A DNA stretch of 64,000 nucleotides from Myxococcales bacterium (GTDB lineage: Bacteria > Myxococcota_A > Polyangia > Polyangiales > Ga0077539). This document shows positions 17,279-26,839 of the stretch, piece after piece (the first letter of the stretch is position 1; the number at the start of each line of letters is the position of its first letter). Made by a program: the position numbers and the translations under genes. The stretch is from assembly GCA_016793325.1 (NCBI GenBank), contig JAEUKI010000078.1:82635-146634 (forward strand), given 5' to 3'. Under the pieces are notes generated by a model. The model saw nothing but the letters and a program-made list of their open reading frames with translations, did no database searches and had not been told where the DNA came from.

Positions 17279-18193
17279 ATGACGACTCAGCCTTGGACGA
17301 TCGCGCGCGTGCAGGAGTGGATCCGAAAGGACTTCGCGTCGCGAGGGTTCGCCTCACCGCGGCTCGAGGCGGACCTGCTCGTCTGTCACGCGGTGGGATT
17401 GCGCCGCGTGGACCTCTACGTTCGCTTCGATCAACCGCTGACCCCGGACGAGCTCGCGCGCGTTCGAGCGCTCGTCGAGCGGCGGAGAAAGCACGAGCCC
17501 GTGGCGTACATCACGGGAAGCCGAGGGTTCTACGAGCGATTGTTCAAGGTGGATCCGCGCGTGCTCGTCCCGCGGCCCGAGACAGAGCTCGTGATCGAGC
17601 TCGCGCTCGAAGCGCTGCCGCCGCTCGGCGCCGAAGCGTCCGTGAGCGACGTCGCTCCCGCCGTGACCACGACGCGTCGCGCGCTCGACGTGGGAACGGG
17701 CTCGGGCATCCTCGCGATCACCCTCGCGTGCGAGCGCGAAGACCTCACCGTCGACGCGATCGACTTGTCCGAAGACGCGCTGGCGGTCGCTCGCGGCAAC
17801 GCCGAAGACCTCGGGGCGGCGTCGCGCGTGAGGTTCCTTCGGGGCTCTCTCTTCGAGCCCGTCGAGAAGGAGCTCGCCGAGGGACTTCGCTACGCGTTGA
17901 TCGTGAGCAATCCGCCGTACATCGCGACGCGCGAGATCGAGTCGCTGATGCCCGACGTGCGCCTGCACGAGCCGCACATGGCGCTCGACGGCGGAGAGAG
18001 CGGCCTCGCGCTGATCGAGCCGCTCGTCCGAGGCGCGCATCGAGCGCTCGAAGACGGCGGTTTTTTCGCGATGGAGTTCGGCCACGACCAGGGCCCTGCG
18101 GTGCTCGCGCTCGCGCGCGCCGCGGGCTTCGCCGAGGCCGCGATCAAGAAAGACCTCGCAGGACACGACCGCGTTCTGGCCGCGCGTCGCTGA
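17279..18193 (+). CDS. prmC: peptide chain release factor N5-glutamine methyltransferase
   Basis: 304 residues. The N-terminal helical substrate-recognition domain (WIRKDFASRGFASPRLEADL) is followed by YITGSRGFYERLFKVDPRVL, the SAM site LDVGTGSGILAITLA and the catalytic SNPPYIA (NPPY), all typical of PrmC/HemK. It methylates the GGQ glutamine of release factors. A divergent 30-residue stretch inserts before the SAM motif (AEASVSDVAPAVTTT). The ATG at 17279 sits at the conserved N-terminus, though its Shine-Dalgarno (GAGAG) is weak. Its stop is 7 bp from the convergent lipoprotein gene. Confidence 0.95.
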   Translation: MTTQPWTIARVQEWIRKDFASRGFASPRLEADLLVCHAVGLRRVDLYVRFDQPLTPDELARVRALVERRRKHEPVAYITGSRGFYERLFKVDPRVLVPRPETELVIELALEALPPLGAEASVSDVAPAVTTTRRALDVGTGSGILAITLACEREDLTVDAIDLSEDALAVARGNAEDLGAASRVRFLRGSLFEPVEKELAEGLRYALIVSNPPYIATREIESLMPDVRLHEPHMALDGGESGLALIEPLVRGAHRALEDGGFFAMEFGHDQGPAVLALARAAGFAEAAIKKDLAGHDRVLAARR

Positions 18194-18200
18194 GCGAGGA

Positions 18201-18695
18201 TCAGCGCTCGCTGCGCTCGCGACACGTGTCATCCGAGCACCGCGTGACCGTCCCTGTGTACGGATCGACCGCGAAATGTAGCGGCTCTGCGTGTGTGCTG
18301 CTCGTGCGCATCTCCGTCGCGAACACCCACTGGCACTCGGGCGCGCCGCGCGTGCATCCCTGCGCTGGCGTTCCTCCGACTTCGAAGTCAGGCGCGTCGC
18401 CGTAGGTCGCGCGCTCGTTGCGCAGGTGTTCGACGACCATCGCATTTGCGCGCAGCCGGCGCTCGGCCTCTTCGCGCGTGATCCATGCCCCCGCTGGCGC
18501 GGCGCTGCTGCTCGCCGAGCTCGTCTCCGCGGCGGCTCCGGACGACGCGCTCGCGTTGGCGCTGCTGGTGCTGGCGTTGCTGTTGTTGGGGTTGGTGTTG
18601 TTGGTGCTGTTTGCGTTGTTCGCGCCGCAGTGAACCGTGGCCGCGACCGACACGGCGAACGCGAGGCGCCTCGCCTTCTCGACACTCGAATGCAT
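18201..18695 (-). CDS. Asn/Ser-rich small lipoprotein
   Basis: 164 residues. A short signal ends in VAATVHCG, an atypical lipobox (V-H-C). A low-complexity linker of Asn, Ser, Thr and Ala follows to ~residue 75. The C-terminal ~90 residues look globular, with two Cys pairs (QGCTRGAPECQW; VTRCSDDTCRE) and GDAPDFEVGG. The ATG at 18695 is preferred over an upstream one at 18728 because it gives a normal signal-peptide length. Unknown function. Confidence 0.65.
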   Translation of the reverse strand: MHSSVEKARRLAFAVSVAATVHCGANNANSTNNTNPNNSNASTSSANASASSGAAAETSSASSSAAPAGAWITREEAERRLRANAMVVEHLRNERATYGDAPDFEVGGTPAQGCTRGAPECQWVFATEMRTSSTHAEPLHFAVDPYTGTVTRCSDDTCRERSER

Positions 18696-18814
18696 GTGCG
18701 TTGTGTACCTCGATTCGTGGCAAAGCAACGACGGTCGGACCCGCGCTCTTCCAACCGGAGTCGCACGAAATCGTCTGTCATCGACGAGCGCGCAGGGCAG
18801 ACTACCCTCTCGCT

Positions 18815-19411
18815 GTGTACGCAGGACACCTCGACCTCGCGCAGCCGCTCTATTGGGTCCTCGATGACGCGCTCGACGACGAGGCGTGCGCTCGCTACGT
18901 CGCCCGCATCCGCGACGGACAGCAAGAGCGCGCTCCAGTGATCACTGAACACGGCGTGGGTCTCGACCTCGCGGTGCGCAACAACACGCGCGTGATGTGG
19001 GACTCGGACGCGGAGGCTCAGTCGTTGCTCGCGCGAATCGATCAGCGAATTCCCAGTCGATTGTCGGGCCTCGCGCGCGTGGGAGCGAACCCTCGGCTGC
19101 GGCTGTATCGCTACGGCGAAGGCGAGAAGCACAGCGCGCACTGGGACACGGTCGTCGAGTTCGAGCGCGGGGCGCGGAGCCTGCTCACGCTGGTGTTCTA
19201 TTTGAACGACGGGTTCTCTGGGGGCGAGACGGTGTTTCAAGAGCTCGACGCGCGGATCACGCCGAAGCGCGGGCGCGCGTTGGTGTTTCAGCACCGCGTG
19301 TTGCACACCGCGACCACGGTGCAGCGCGGCGAAAAATTCGTGCTTCGAACGGACATCGTGTTCGGGCCCAAGGGCTTCGTCGGGCCGCTGAACGTGCTAT
19401 CGACGCCGTGA
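18815..19411 (+). CDS. 2-oxoglutarate/Fe(II)-dependent oxygenase (prolyl 4-hydroxylase-like)
   Basis: 198 residues from a GTG. The double-stranded beta-helix core has the iron ligands H-x-D in SAHWDT and the distal His in HRVLHTATTV, with the 2OG-binding Arg/Lys in GEKFVLRTDIVF. LTLVFYLNDGFSGGETVFQE is a standard P4Hc-family strand. It should hydroxylate a protein or small-molecule substrate; the partner is unknown. It is 4 bp before the next gene, so the pair is probably an operon. Confidence 0.85.
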   Translation: MYAGHLDLAQPLYWVLDDALDDEACARYVARIRDGQQERAPVITEHGVGLDLAVRNNTRVMWDSDAEAQSLLARIDQRIPSRLSGLARVGANPRLRLYRYGEGEKHSAHWDTVVEFERGARSLLTLVFYLNDGFSGGETVFQELDARITPKRGRALVFQHRVLHTATTVQRGEKFVLRTDIVFGPKGFVGPLNVLSTP

Positions 19412-19415
19412 GCCG

Positions 19416-20315
19416 ATGCCGACCGAGCCTGACTTTCGAGCGATGCTCGAGCGATGTCTCCCTGTGAAGTGCGCGCAAGGCGAGCTCTCGCTCGTCGCTG
19501 GTGAGCACTCGGTGTACGTGTTCGAGCACGGGCTGACCGCGCGATTGAGCTGGCAGCGCGCTCGACCCGAGGGGTACGAGTACGACCTGTCGCCGACCGA
19601 GGCGAGCGTCGAGTTTCGCCGCCCCGGAACGCGCGGTGAGCCGCTCACCCTCGCGCAGATCGAGGCCCTGTTGCGCGCGCTCGCGACGCTGTTTCCTGCG
19701 ATCGAACGAGAGCAGCCCGCGTGGTTCGACGGCGTCGGCGATCCGCGCGCGTTGATCCCTCGGGCGGTGCTCTCGAAGAAGTCGCTGAGCAGCGAGGACG
19801 AGTTCTATCGCGCGCTCGCGGTGGAGTTCGGCGTGGGGTCCGTGTTGGTCTCGAGCGAAGAACGCGCGAGCTGGCTCACGCTCGAAGAGATCGACGCGAT
19901 CGTGCGCAGCGCGTTTCCCGTCAACGCGGGGCTCTTCGAGATCGCCCTGGGCACCGCGAGCGCGTACGGCGACGACAAGGTCTTCGGGGCCGTCGTCGAT
20001 CGCAGAGGATCGATCGCGATCGTCGTGCAGCTCCTCGTCTACGAGCCCGCCGACGGCCAGTTCATGATCCGCGACATCAAGGAACAAGAGGTCTACACGC
20101 TCCCGGCCGAGCGGCGCGGCGAGCGCGAGCGATTCGAAGCGTTTGTCCAAGGGCTCGCCGACGGGATCCGCGCGCTCTTCGAAGCGCGACCCAACGACGA
20201 GCGCGTCGCGTACGCGATGCCGTCCGAGCTGTGGGACTCGAGCCTGCTCGCGCTCAAGCGAGCCAAGACCCGCGAGGACTTCGCCAACGCCTACCGCACC
20301 CGCAAAAAGCTCTGA
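19416..20315 (+). CDS. conserved hypothetical protein
   Basis: 299 residues, no signal peptide or membrane segment, with an acidic and hydrophobic globular composition. An N-terminal part (EHSVYVFEHGLTARLSWQR) and a C-terminal part (AFVQGLADGIRALFEARPND) frame a central region with EIDAIVRSAFPVNAG. I recognise no family. It starts 4 bp after the oxygenase stop, so it may be that enzyme's partner or substrate. The coding call rests on length, codon pattern and position. Confidence 0.65.
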   Translation: MPTEPDFRAMLERCLPVKCAQGELSLVAGEHSVYVFEHGLTARLSWQRARPEGYEYDLSPTEASVEFRRPGTRGEPLTLAQIEALLRALATLFPAIEREQPAWFDGVGDPRALIPRAVLSKKSLSSEDEFYRALAVEFGVGSVLVSSEERASWLTLEEIDAIVRSAFPVNAGLFEIALGTASAYGDDKVFGAVVDRRGSIAIVVQLLVYEPADGQFMIRDIKEQEVYTLPAERRGERERFEAFVQGLADGIRALFEARPNDERVAYAMPSELWDSSLLALKRAKTREDFANAYRTRKKL

Positions 20316-20355
20316 CGCGCCGACGCGTCGAGCAGGCAACGAATGCGGTATTTCT

Positions 20356-20371
20356 CTTCAAGCGCTTGAAG
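20356..20371. promoter_or_regulatory. perfect 16-bp palindrome (candidate operator)
   Basis: CTTCAAGCGCTTGAAG is a perfect palindrome in the AT-richer part of the 182-bp gap before the ZU5 lipoprotein gene; GGAATTCC follows immediately. It has no loop or T-run, so a protein-binding site fits better than a terminator. Confidence 0.45.
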
Positions 20372-20433
20372 GAATTCCTGACGCGGCGCGTTATGTGGCG
20401 GTCATCGGGCGGCGCGACCCAGCGCACGTAATC

Positions 20434-20445
20434 GCGATTAATCGC
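20434..20445. promoter_or_regulatory. perfect 12-bp palindrome (candidate operator)
   Basis: GCGATTAATCGC is a perfect palindrome 52 bp upstream of the lipoprotein ATG at 20498, close to where a promoter is expected. It is the second palindrome in this gap. Confidence 0.4.
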
Positions 20446-20497
20446 TCGATCGGGCGCTGCGGCCTCGGGACCGCGCGGCTCGGGCGTCACTGGGGGC

Positions 20498-22465
20498 ATG
20501 AACACAAAGCCAACGCGCCTGCGTGGACTGTCACCCGTCGCGGCGCTCCTCGTTGTTTCGACCCTCGGCTGCAGCGCTCCGAACAGCGCTGACAGCGGCG
20601 CGATGTCCGACGCGAGTCTGGACGGAGCCACGACCTTCAGCGCGGTGATCGGCCCCGAAGGAGGGGAGCTCACCGCGGGATCGTTCGGGATGACGCTGTA
20701 CGTTCCACCGAACGTCGTCCCGCAGCCCACGACGATCACGGTCCGCGTCGAGGACCCTTCGCGCTATCCTGGGAGCGGCGACGTGCTCGGGCCCGTCTTC
20801 GACTTCGGCCCCGACGGGTTCGACTTCGTCCGTCACGTGCGGCTCATCGCGACCGCCGCGCGAAGGCCTCCCGCCGGTGAATTTGCAGTGCTCGCGGTGT
20901 TCGACACGACGCTGAACCGATGGGTTCCGCTCGAGGGCTCGTACGAGACCGGCGACGCCTCGCGCGGCGAAGCTCGCGTGCTCGGACGGACGACGCACTT
21001 CAGCGCGTACACGACGTTCAAGTCGCCGAGCTTCGCGCACCCGCAGTGCCGCCTCTTGCAAAATGACCCTGGAATCAACACGGCGAACACCGTCACCGTG
21101 ACGGGCGCGACGCTCGTTCGACGCACGGCGCGCGGGGGGATCGAGTGGTCCTCCGAGTGGATCGCCAACGCGCCCACGATCACGATCTCGGGTCGCGCGG
21201 TGCTCGACGGACAGGGACAGTGGGCCGCGTGGCGCGCAGGAGCGCACCTCGGAGGAATGCCCCGCCCAGCGCCGATCGGGTTCACGATCTCGGGGCAGCG
21301 TTGGTCGGTCACCGCGGACGTCCGCGCGCTCGCGGCGAGCGGCCACGTCGCGCTCTCGTTCGACGAGTTTTGCCAGGGCAACTACGATCTTGGTTTCGTG
21401 TGCGGCCCTGGCTGTTCGGGACCCGCGACCGACGCAGGCGTCGACGCCTCGACCGACGCGCGCGCGCCGGTGGCGTGCGCCGCAGGGACCGCGACCATCA
21501 CCACGCCGGCGCCTACGTCGATGGCCGTCGCAGGCCAGACCCTCGTCGGCGTCCAGAGCGGAACGACGGACGCATTTCAAACGTTCGACCTCCGCGCGCC
21601 GACCTCGCCGGTCCCCCTCGCGACGAGGCCCCTGCTCGCCAACGCTCCGCGGCAGGTCGCCGTGCGGGGAACGACGGCGTTCGTCACCGACGGCCCTCGC
21701 GTCGTGGCCTTCGACGTGAGCGCCCCCTCGAGCCCCACGGAGCTCGGCGCATACAACGTCGACACCGACGCGACGCTCCGCGCGGCGCTCGGAAATCCCG
21801 CGGCCCGCATCGACGCGATGGGCGTCGCCGTCTCCGCGACGAACGTCATCGTCGCGACCACCAGCCGCGGGCTCGTCGTGATCGACGCGAGCAATCCCGC
21901 TGCGATGACGCGCGTCGGCCACAGCAACGCAGGCACGACCTCGCCGCGGATGGTGGCCGTCCAGGGCGCGCGAGCGTACGTGCTCGCCAACGAGAATCGC
22001 GTGTGCGTTCCGTCCCCGTGCAACCCGCCCGAGCTGCGCGGCGCGGTGATCTTCGACGTGTCCACCCCCGCGAGCCCGCAGCGGCTCGGGACCTTTGTCG
22101 TGAACAACGTCGTGCCAACGTCGCTCGCGGTCGAGGGCGACTACCTCTATCTCACCGCGACAAACTCGCAGTACTTCGTCGCGGACGTGAGCAACCCCGC
22201 GGCGCCCGTCCTGCGCGGCTCGGTCGAGACCAACGGGAGCGCCAACAGCATCGCCGTCGCGAACGGAAAGCTCTTTCTCGCGTCGAACAACAACGACCCA
22301 CACATTCAAGTGTACACGCTGGCGACGAGCGCGAGCCTGCCCACGCGGCTCGTCGACGACATCCTCGCGCCCGCCGGAGGAGGCCTCGCCTTCGCCGCGG
22401 GAGCGACGCACGGCTACGTCGCGAGCGCGGGACGGCTGACGGCGATCAACCTCGCCTGCCCGTGA
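20498..22465 (+). CDS. lipoprotein with ZU5-like and LVIVD beta-propeller domains
   Basis: 655 residues with a lipoprotein signal (AALLVVSTLGC). Residues ~45-170 form a ZU5-like beta domain (IGPEGGELTAGSFGMTLYVP; GPVFDFGPDGFDF). From ~345 come repeated blades such as FQTFDLRAPTSPVPLAT, VVAFDVSAPSSPTELG, LVVIDASNPAAMTRVG, AVIFDVSTPASPQRLG and YFVADVSNPAAPVLRG, which are LVIVD-type repeats of a surface beta-propeller. An Asp/Ala spacer (TDAGVDASTDARAP) separates the two parts. Probably a cell-surface binding protein. Its TGA overlaps a possible GTG start (GTGA at 22462) of the next gene. Confidence 0.8.
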   Translation: MNTKPTRLRGLSPVAALLVVSTLGCSAPNSADSGAMSDASLDGATTFSAVIGPEGGELTAGSFGMTLYVPPNVVPQPTTITVRVEDPSRYPGSGDVLGPVFDFGPDGFDFVRHVRLIATAARRPPAGEFAVLAVFDTTLNRWVPLEGSYETGDASRGEARVLGRTTHFSAYTTFKSPSFAHPQCRLLQNDPGINTANTVTVTGATLVRRTARGGIEWSSEWIANAPTITISGRAVLDGQGQWAAWRAGAHLGGMPRPAPIGFTISGQRWSVTADVRALAASGHVALSFDEFCQGNYDLGFVCGPGCSGPATDAGVDASTDARAPVACAAGTATITTPAPTSMAVAGQTLVGVQSGTTDAFQTFDLRAPTSPVPLATRPLLANAPRQVAVRGTTAFVTDGPRVVAFDVSAPSSPTELGAYNVDTDATLRAALGNPAARIDAMGVAVSATNVIVATTSRGLVVIDASNPAAMTRVGHSNAGTTSPRMVAVQGARAYVLANENRVCVPSPCNPPELRGAVIFDVSTPASPQRLGTFVVNNVVPTSLAVEGDYLYLTATNSQYFVADVSNPAAPVLRGSVETNGSANSIAVANGKLFLASNNNDPHIQVYTLATSASLPTRLVDDILAPAGGGLAFAAGATHGYVASAGRLTAINLACP

Positions 22466-22518
22466 ACAAGCCGCGCCGACAGAGACTCCGGCGAGCGCCG
22501 ACTCGAAGGAGAGCGCGC

Positions 22519-25248
22519 GTGCTGATACGTTCGCCGGCGATGAGCGCGGCTCGACACGCGATCGCTCCGTACGCAACGGCGTTCGTCGGCGCGCCCTCCG
22601 CGCTCGACGCGCTCTCGCAGCGACGAGAGAGCGGCGCGCGGCTCCTCGCGCTGCGCGGCGCCCCCGGCGTCGGAAAGACCCGCGTCGCGATCGAGTGGGC
22701 CCGGGCATACGCGGCGCGCATGGGCTGGCGGGCGGCGCTCGTCGATCTCGCGCCGGTCGACACGCTGCAAGACTGCACGATCGCCATCGCTCGCGCGCTC
22801 GGCGTGCGCCTCGAAGGGCCGAGGCTGGGCGACGACGAGCTCGCGAAGATCGTAGTCGCGCGACTGGGTGAGCTCGGCGCGATCATCCTCGTACTCGACG
22901 GCGTCGATCGCGTGGCCGAGGCGATCGCGCCACTCCTCGAGGCGATGCTCGCGGGCAGCGAAGCGACCTTGCTCGTGACCGCGCGCGCGAGCCTCTCGAA
23001 CAGCGACGGCGGCGTCGAAGTGAGGCCGCTACGGGTTCCCGCGGCCAACGCGGGGCGCGACGAGGTGCTGCGGTCGCCCGCGGTGGTCTTGTTCGTCGAT
23101 CGCGCGCGATCGATCTGGCGCGACTATCGACCGTCGGGCGCCGAGCTCGAGAGCATCGCCGCGATCGTCCGCGCGGTCGACGGGCTTCCCCTCGCGATCG
23201 AGCTGGCGAGCTCGCGCCTCGCGGTCGCGACGGCGACGCAGCTCGCGCCGCTCGTGGGACCGTCGATCGACCTCTTCGTCGCCCCCGAGCGCGGGCTCGA
23301 TCTGCGCACGGTCATCGGTCAATCGTGGGCGGCCCTCGAGCCCGCGCAGCGACGGCTGCTCGAGCGACTCTCGATCTGCGAGGGCGGATTCGACCTCGAG
23401 CTCGCCTCGGGCGTCCACCGAGGGGCGTCGGCGGACCGCGTGGCGCAGCACATCGCCTGCGTCGACGCGCTGCACGCGCTCGTGCGACGGTCGCTCGTCG
23501 AGTCGTTCGAGCACCACGACGGAGGCGGCGCGCGTCGATTTCGTGTGCTCGAGCCGATCCGCATGTTCGCCGCGGCGCAGCTCGACGCCCGCGGCGAGCG
23601 GGCGGAGGTCGAGCGCGCGTTCGTTCGAGCCGTGCGCGAGCTCCCTTCGTCGAGCGTGCTGTTCGTCGAGACCCTCGACGCGCTGCGGTTCGTGCTTCGC
23701 GAAGAGCGCAACTATCGCAAGGCGCTCGCGCTCGCCGAGGCGCAAGACGACGACGAGTCCGTGATCGCGCTGCTCGTCACGATGGCCGTGTACCACCGCC
23801 TGCACGGCCCGATCGCGTGGTGGATGGCAGCCGAAGAGCGCTCGCGTCACCGACTCGCGCGGGTCTCGAACGAGCTTCGGCGCGACGCGCTGATCACCCG
23901 AGTGCAGTTCACCCTGAGCCTCGGCGGCAGCGAGCGCGCTCGCGAAGCGCTGAACGAGCTCGAAGAGAGAGCCCGCGCGTCGGACGAGCGGGAGCTGCTC
24001 GCGTGGGCGCTCAGCAAACAGTCGATCGTCTCGGCGCTGCTCGGCGAGCTCGACGCGAGCGCTCGGCAGCGAGACCAAGCGCGATCGTTGCTCGGGAGCT
24101 GCTCGGATTCGGTGCGCCTCAGGGTGCTCCGCGACGCGGCCTGGACGCTCAGCCGCGCGGGAGACCGGGCGCGCGCCGAGCAGCTCTACCGCGAGGCGCT
24201 CGAGATCGCCCTGCGGATCGACGCGACGCTGAACATCGCGCCCCTCTACCACTTCATCGGGCACGAGGAGTTCGACCGAGGCGCGCTCGATGAAGCGGCG
24301 ACGCACCTCCTTCTCGCCTGTGAAATCGCTGACCGTTGCGCCGATCGTCGGGTGCGCTACGCGAGCACCGGGACCCTGGGGCTCGTCTACACCGAGCAAG
24401 GCCGGCTCGACGAGGCGCGAGAGACCCTGCAGCGCGCGCTCGACGGGCACATGCGGTACGGCGAGCGCTGGTACGAAGCAGAGACGCGCACGTACTTCGG
24501 CTTCTTGTCGCTCGAGTCCGGGGCCGCGACCGAGGCCGATCGGTGGTTTCGCGAAGCGACCGCGATCCACGACGAGACCAACGACGTCGCGTCGAAATCC
24601 ATGGCTGACGTCGGGCGTGTGCTCGCCCTGCACGAACTCGGCGAGCGCGCCGCGGCGCGAGCGCTGCTCGAAGAGATCGAGGCGCGGGTGACCATGATCG
24701 ATCGATCCGCCGTGGTCGAGACGATCGACCTCGCGCGCCGCGCCGACGGCGTGTCCGTCGCTCGACAGCTCGCGGCGTCTGGATCGAACCACGAGGCAGA
24801 ATCCAAGGCAGGCGAGCTACGCGACGGGCTCCGAGGCGTCCTCGCGGAGCGCCCCGAGGCCGAGCTTCGCATCGTGCTGCGCTCGCTGCTCGCGATCGTC
24901 GAGCGGCTGCTCGCGCGATGGCAAGAGGGCGTTCGAGGCGCTCGCGCGTTCGAGGTGGCCTTCGACGGGTCGTGGGTGCGCGTCGACGGGGTGACGATCG
25001 AGCTCACGCGAGCGAGCGAGCGAAAGATGGTCCTGGCGCTCGCGCGCGCGAACGGCGCCCCGTTGTCACTCGAAGCGCTCTTCGACGCGGGATGGAAGGG
25101 CGAGCGCGCCGCGCCTGAAGCGAAGACCAATCGCGTTCGTGTGGCGCTGACGGGCCTGCGTCGCGCGGGGCTGCGGAGCGTGATCGAGCGCACCGCCGAG
25201 GGGTATCGGCTGTCGCCGGACTGCGCGATCAAGCTGCTCGGCGCGTGA
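22519..25248 (+). CDS. STAND-type ATPase/TPR regulator with C-terminal winged helix
   Basis: 909 residues. A P-loop ATPase comes first (LRGAPGVGKTRVAIEWARAY Walker A; IILVLDGVD Walker B; LVTARASL sensor; GLPLAIELASSRLA as in NB-ARC/AfsR-type ATPases), then ~400 residues of TPR-like helices (ARAEQLYREALEIALRIDA; EQGRLDEARETLQRALDGH). The last ~95 residues resemble an OmpR/SARP winged helix (ELTRASERKMVLALARANGA; TNRVRVALTGLRRAGLRSV; RTAEGYRLSP). It is likely a signal-integrating transcription factor. The GTG at 22519 has an excellent AAGGAGA at 7 nt; an ATG at 22540 and a GTG at 22462 are alternatives. Confidence 0.8.
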   Translation: MLIRSPAMSAARHAIAPYATAFVGAPSALDALSQRRESGARLLALRGAPGVGKTRVAIEWARAYAARMGWRAALVDLAPVDTLQDCTIAIARALGVRLEGPRLGDDELAKIVVARLGELGAIILVLDGVDRVAEAIAPLLEAMLAGSEATLLVTARASLSNSDGGVEVRPLRVPAANAGRDEVLRSPAVVLFVDRARSIWRDYRPSGAELESIAAIVRAVDGLPLAIELASSRLAVATATQLAPLVGPSIDLFVAPERGLDLRTVIGQSWAALEPAQRRLLERLSICEGGFDLELASGVHRGASADRVAQHIACVDALHALVRRSLVESFEHHDGGGARRFRVLEPIRMFAAAQLDARGERAEVERAFVRAVRELPSSSVLFVETLDALRFVLREERNYRKALALAEAQDDDESVIALLVTMAVYHRLHGPIAWWMAAEERSRHRLARVSNELRRDALITRVQFTLSLGGSERAREALNELEERARASDERELLAWALSKQSIVSALLGELDASARQRDQARSLLGSCSDSVRLRVLRDAAWTLSRAGDRARAEQLYREALEIALRIDATLNIAPLYHFIGHEEFDRGALDEAATHLLLACEIADRCADRRVRYASTGTLGLVYTEQGRLDEARETLQRALDGHMRYGERWYEAETRTYFGFLSLESGAATEADRWFREATAIHDETNDVASKSMADVGRVLALHELGERAAARALLEEIEARVTMIDRSAVVETIDLARRADGVSVARQLAASGSNHEAESKAGELRDGLRGVLAERPEAELRIVLRSLLAIVERLLARWQEGVRGARAFEVAFDGSWVRVDGVTIELTRASERKMVLALARANGAPLSLEALFDAGWKGERAAPEAKTNRVRVALTGLRRAGLRSVIERTAEGYRLSPDCAIKLLGA

Positions 25249-25341
25249 GGCGCATCTGGGAGGGCCCTTCGAAATCGCGAGCGCAACAGAGCTCGCGTGT
25301 CATGCTTTCGCGCCGACAACGCTGGCACGGGAGGATCGATC

Positions 25342-26754
25342 ATGACGGACGCGAGCGACGGGCTCGGGCAGAGAATGTTGCGACAAGCGACACGCGCGAT
25401 TCGCGACGCGATCGTGGCGGAGACCAAGCAGAAGGAACCCACGTATTTCGCGAAGCGATTGGGCGAGCACTTCGGCCGCGAAGCGCTCTTCTTGCCGATC
25501 GTCGGCGACTCGGTCGCGTCGCGCGATCACATGAACATTCAGGTCGCGGTCGAGGCGCTGCTGGCGAGCAACGAGCGGAGCTTCGAGCTCGTCGGCGTCT
25601 CGCGCACGATGATGGGCGGAACGGACATCGCGACGCTGCTGCAGTCCGCGCCTGGCTTCGGAGGGTTCGGCGCGCCGACGCAGGGGCCCGTGCAGTACAC
25701 GCGCTTCGACCTGCCCGATGGGTCGACGGTGAGCGCTGTCGAGAACGGGCTCTACCTCGTGCGATCGCCGAGCGAGACGTTCGCGCTCTACGTCGCCGTT
25801 CCAGGAGAAATGCAGCGCTATCTGAGCATCGTCTCGGTGCAAGTGATGGCCGAGCGCGCCGAGACGGCCGAGAGGATCATCTCGGAGCTGCGCGCGCTCA
25901 CGCGCGAGAAGAACATGTACCGCGGCCGCGTCGTGTCGCTCGAGGTCTCGGATCGCGAGGTGGTCGTTCGCTTCCACGCGCTCCCGAAGGTCGATCGCTC
26001 GCAGATCATTTTGCCCGAGGGGCTGCTCGATCGGATCGAGCGGCAGACCGTGCGCTTCTCGCAGCACGCGGACAAGCTCCGCGCGATGGGGCGGCACATC
26101 AAGCGCGGCGTTCTCTTGCACGGCCCGCCCGGCACAGGAAAGACGTTCACCGCGATGCACCTCGCCTCGTGCATGCCCGATCGCACAACGGTGCTCGTCA
26201 CCGGTCGCGGCCAGGGGTTGCTCCAACAGAGCTGCCAGCTCGCGAAGATGCTGCAGCCGGCGACGGTGATCATCGAGGACGTGGACTTGATCGCCGAAGA
26301 GCGCTCGAGCGCGAACGCGTGCAATGTTCCGCTCTTGTTCGAGCTGCTCAACGAGATGGACGGGCTGTCGGGCGACTCGGACGTGCTCTTCGTGCTCACG
26401 ACGAACCGGCCCGAGATCTTGGAGCCTGCGCTCGCCGCGCGTCCGGGGCGCATCGATCAAGCGATCGAGATCGCGCTGCCCGACGAGGACTGCCGCCGCA
26501 GGCTCATCGCGCTCTACTCCGAGGGAATGCCCACGCGCATCGACGCCCTCGCCGAGGTCGTCGCGCGCACCGAAGGCGCGAGCGGGGCGTTCATCAAAGA
26601 GCTGTTGCGCAAAGCGGCCCTGGTCGCGGTCGACCGCGGCGGCGACGAAGTGACCGACGACGACGTGCGCGCGTCGATGCACGAATTGCTCGTGGACGGA
26701 GGGCCGCTCACCAAGGCGCTGCTCGGCGCGAGGACGCGAGCCAGCGCGGAGTGA
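25342..26754 (+). CDS. AAA+ ATPase (Cdc48/FtsH-like module)
   Basis: 470 residues. An N-terminal ~230-residue domain without a recognised family precedes an AAA module: Walker A LLHGPPGTGKTFTAMHLAS, Walker B VIIEDVDLIAEER, sensor-1 VLFVLTTNRPEILE and the second-region LAARPGRIDQAIEIALPDE with arginine fingers. The C-terminal lid has GASGAFIKELLRKAALVAVD. Probably a cytoplasmic unfoldase or remodelling ATPase; no protease domain is fused. The ATG at 25342 has a strong GGGAGGA; a longer frame from 25297 lacks one. An inverted repeat GCGAGC/GCTCGC lies in the short upstream gap. Confidence 0.85.
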   Translation: MTDASDGLGQRMLRQATRAIRDAIVAETKQKEPTYFAKRLGEHFGREALFLPIVGDSVASRDHMNIQVAVEALLASNERSFELVGVSRTMMGGTDIATLLQSAPGFGGFGAPTQGPVQYTRFDLPDGSTVSAVENGLYLVRSPSETFALYVAVPGEMQRYLSIVSVQVMAERAETAERIISELRALTREKNMYRGRVVSLEVSDREVVVRFHALPKVDRSQIILPEGLLDRIERQTVRFSQHADKLRAMGRHIKRGVLLHGPPGTGKTFTAMHLASCMPDRTTVLVTGRGQGLLQQSCQLAKMLQPATVIIEDVDLIAEERSSANACNVPLLFELLNEMDGLSGDSDVLFVLTTNRPEILEPALAARPGRIDQAIEIALPDEDCRRRLIALYSEGMPTRIDALAEVVARTEGASGAFIKELLRKAALVAVDRGGDEVTDDDVRASMHELLVDGGPLTKALLGARTRASAE

Positions 26755-26839
26755 AGCGCGGTTGCCTCCGCGCAACACGGTCGTTGCGCGCCGCCGAACT
26801 GCCGAGGGGTCTCGCGGCGCGCTACACTGCGCGCTGCCG

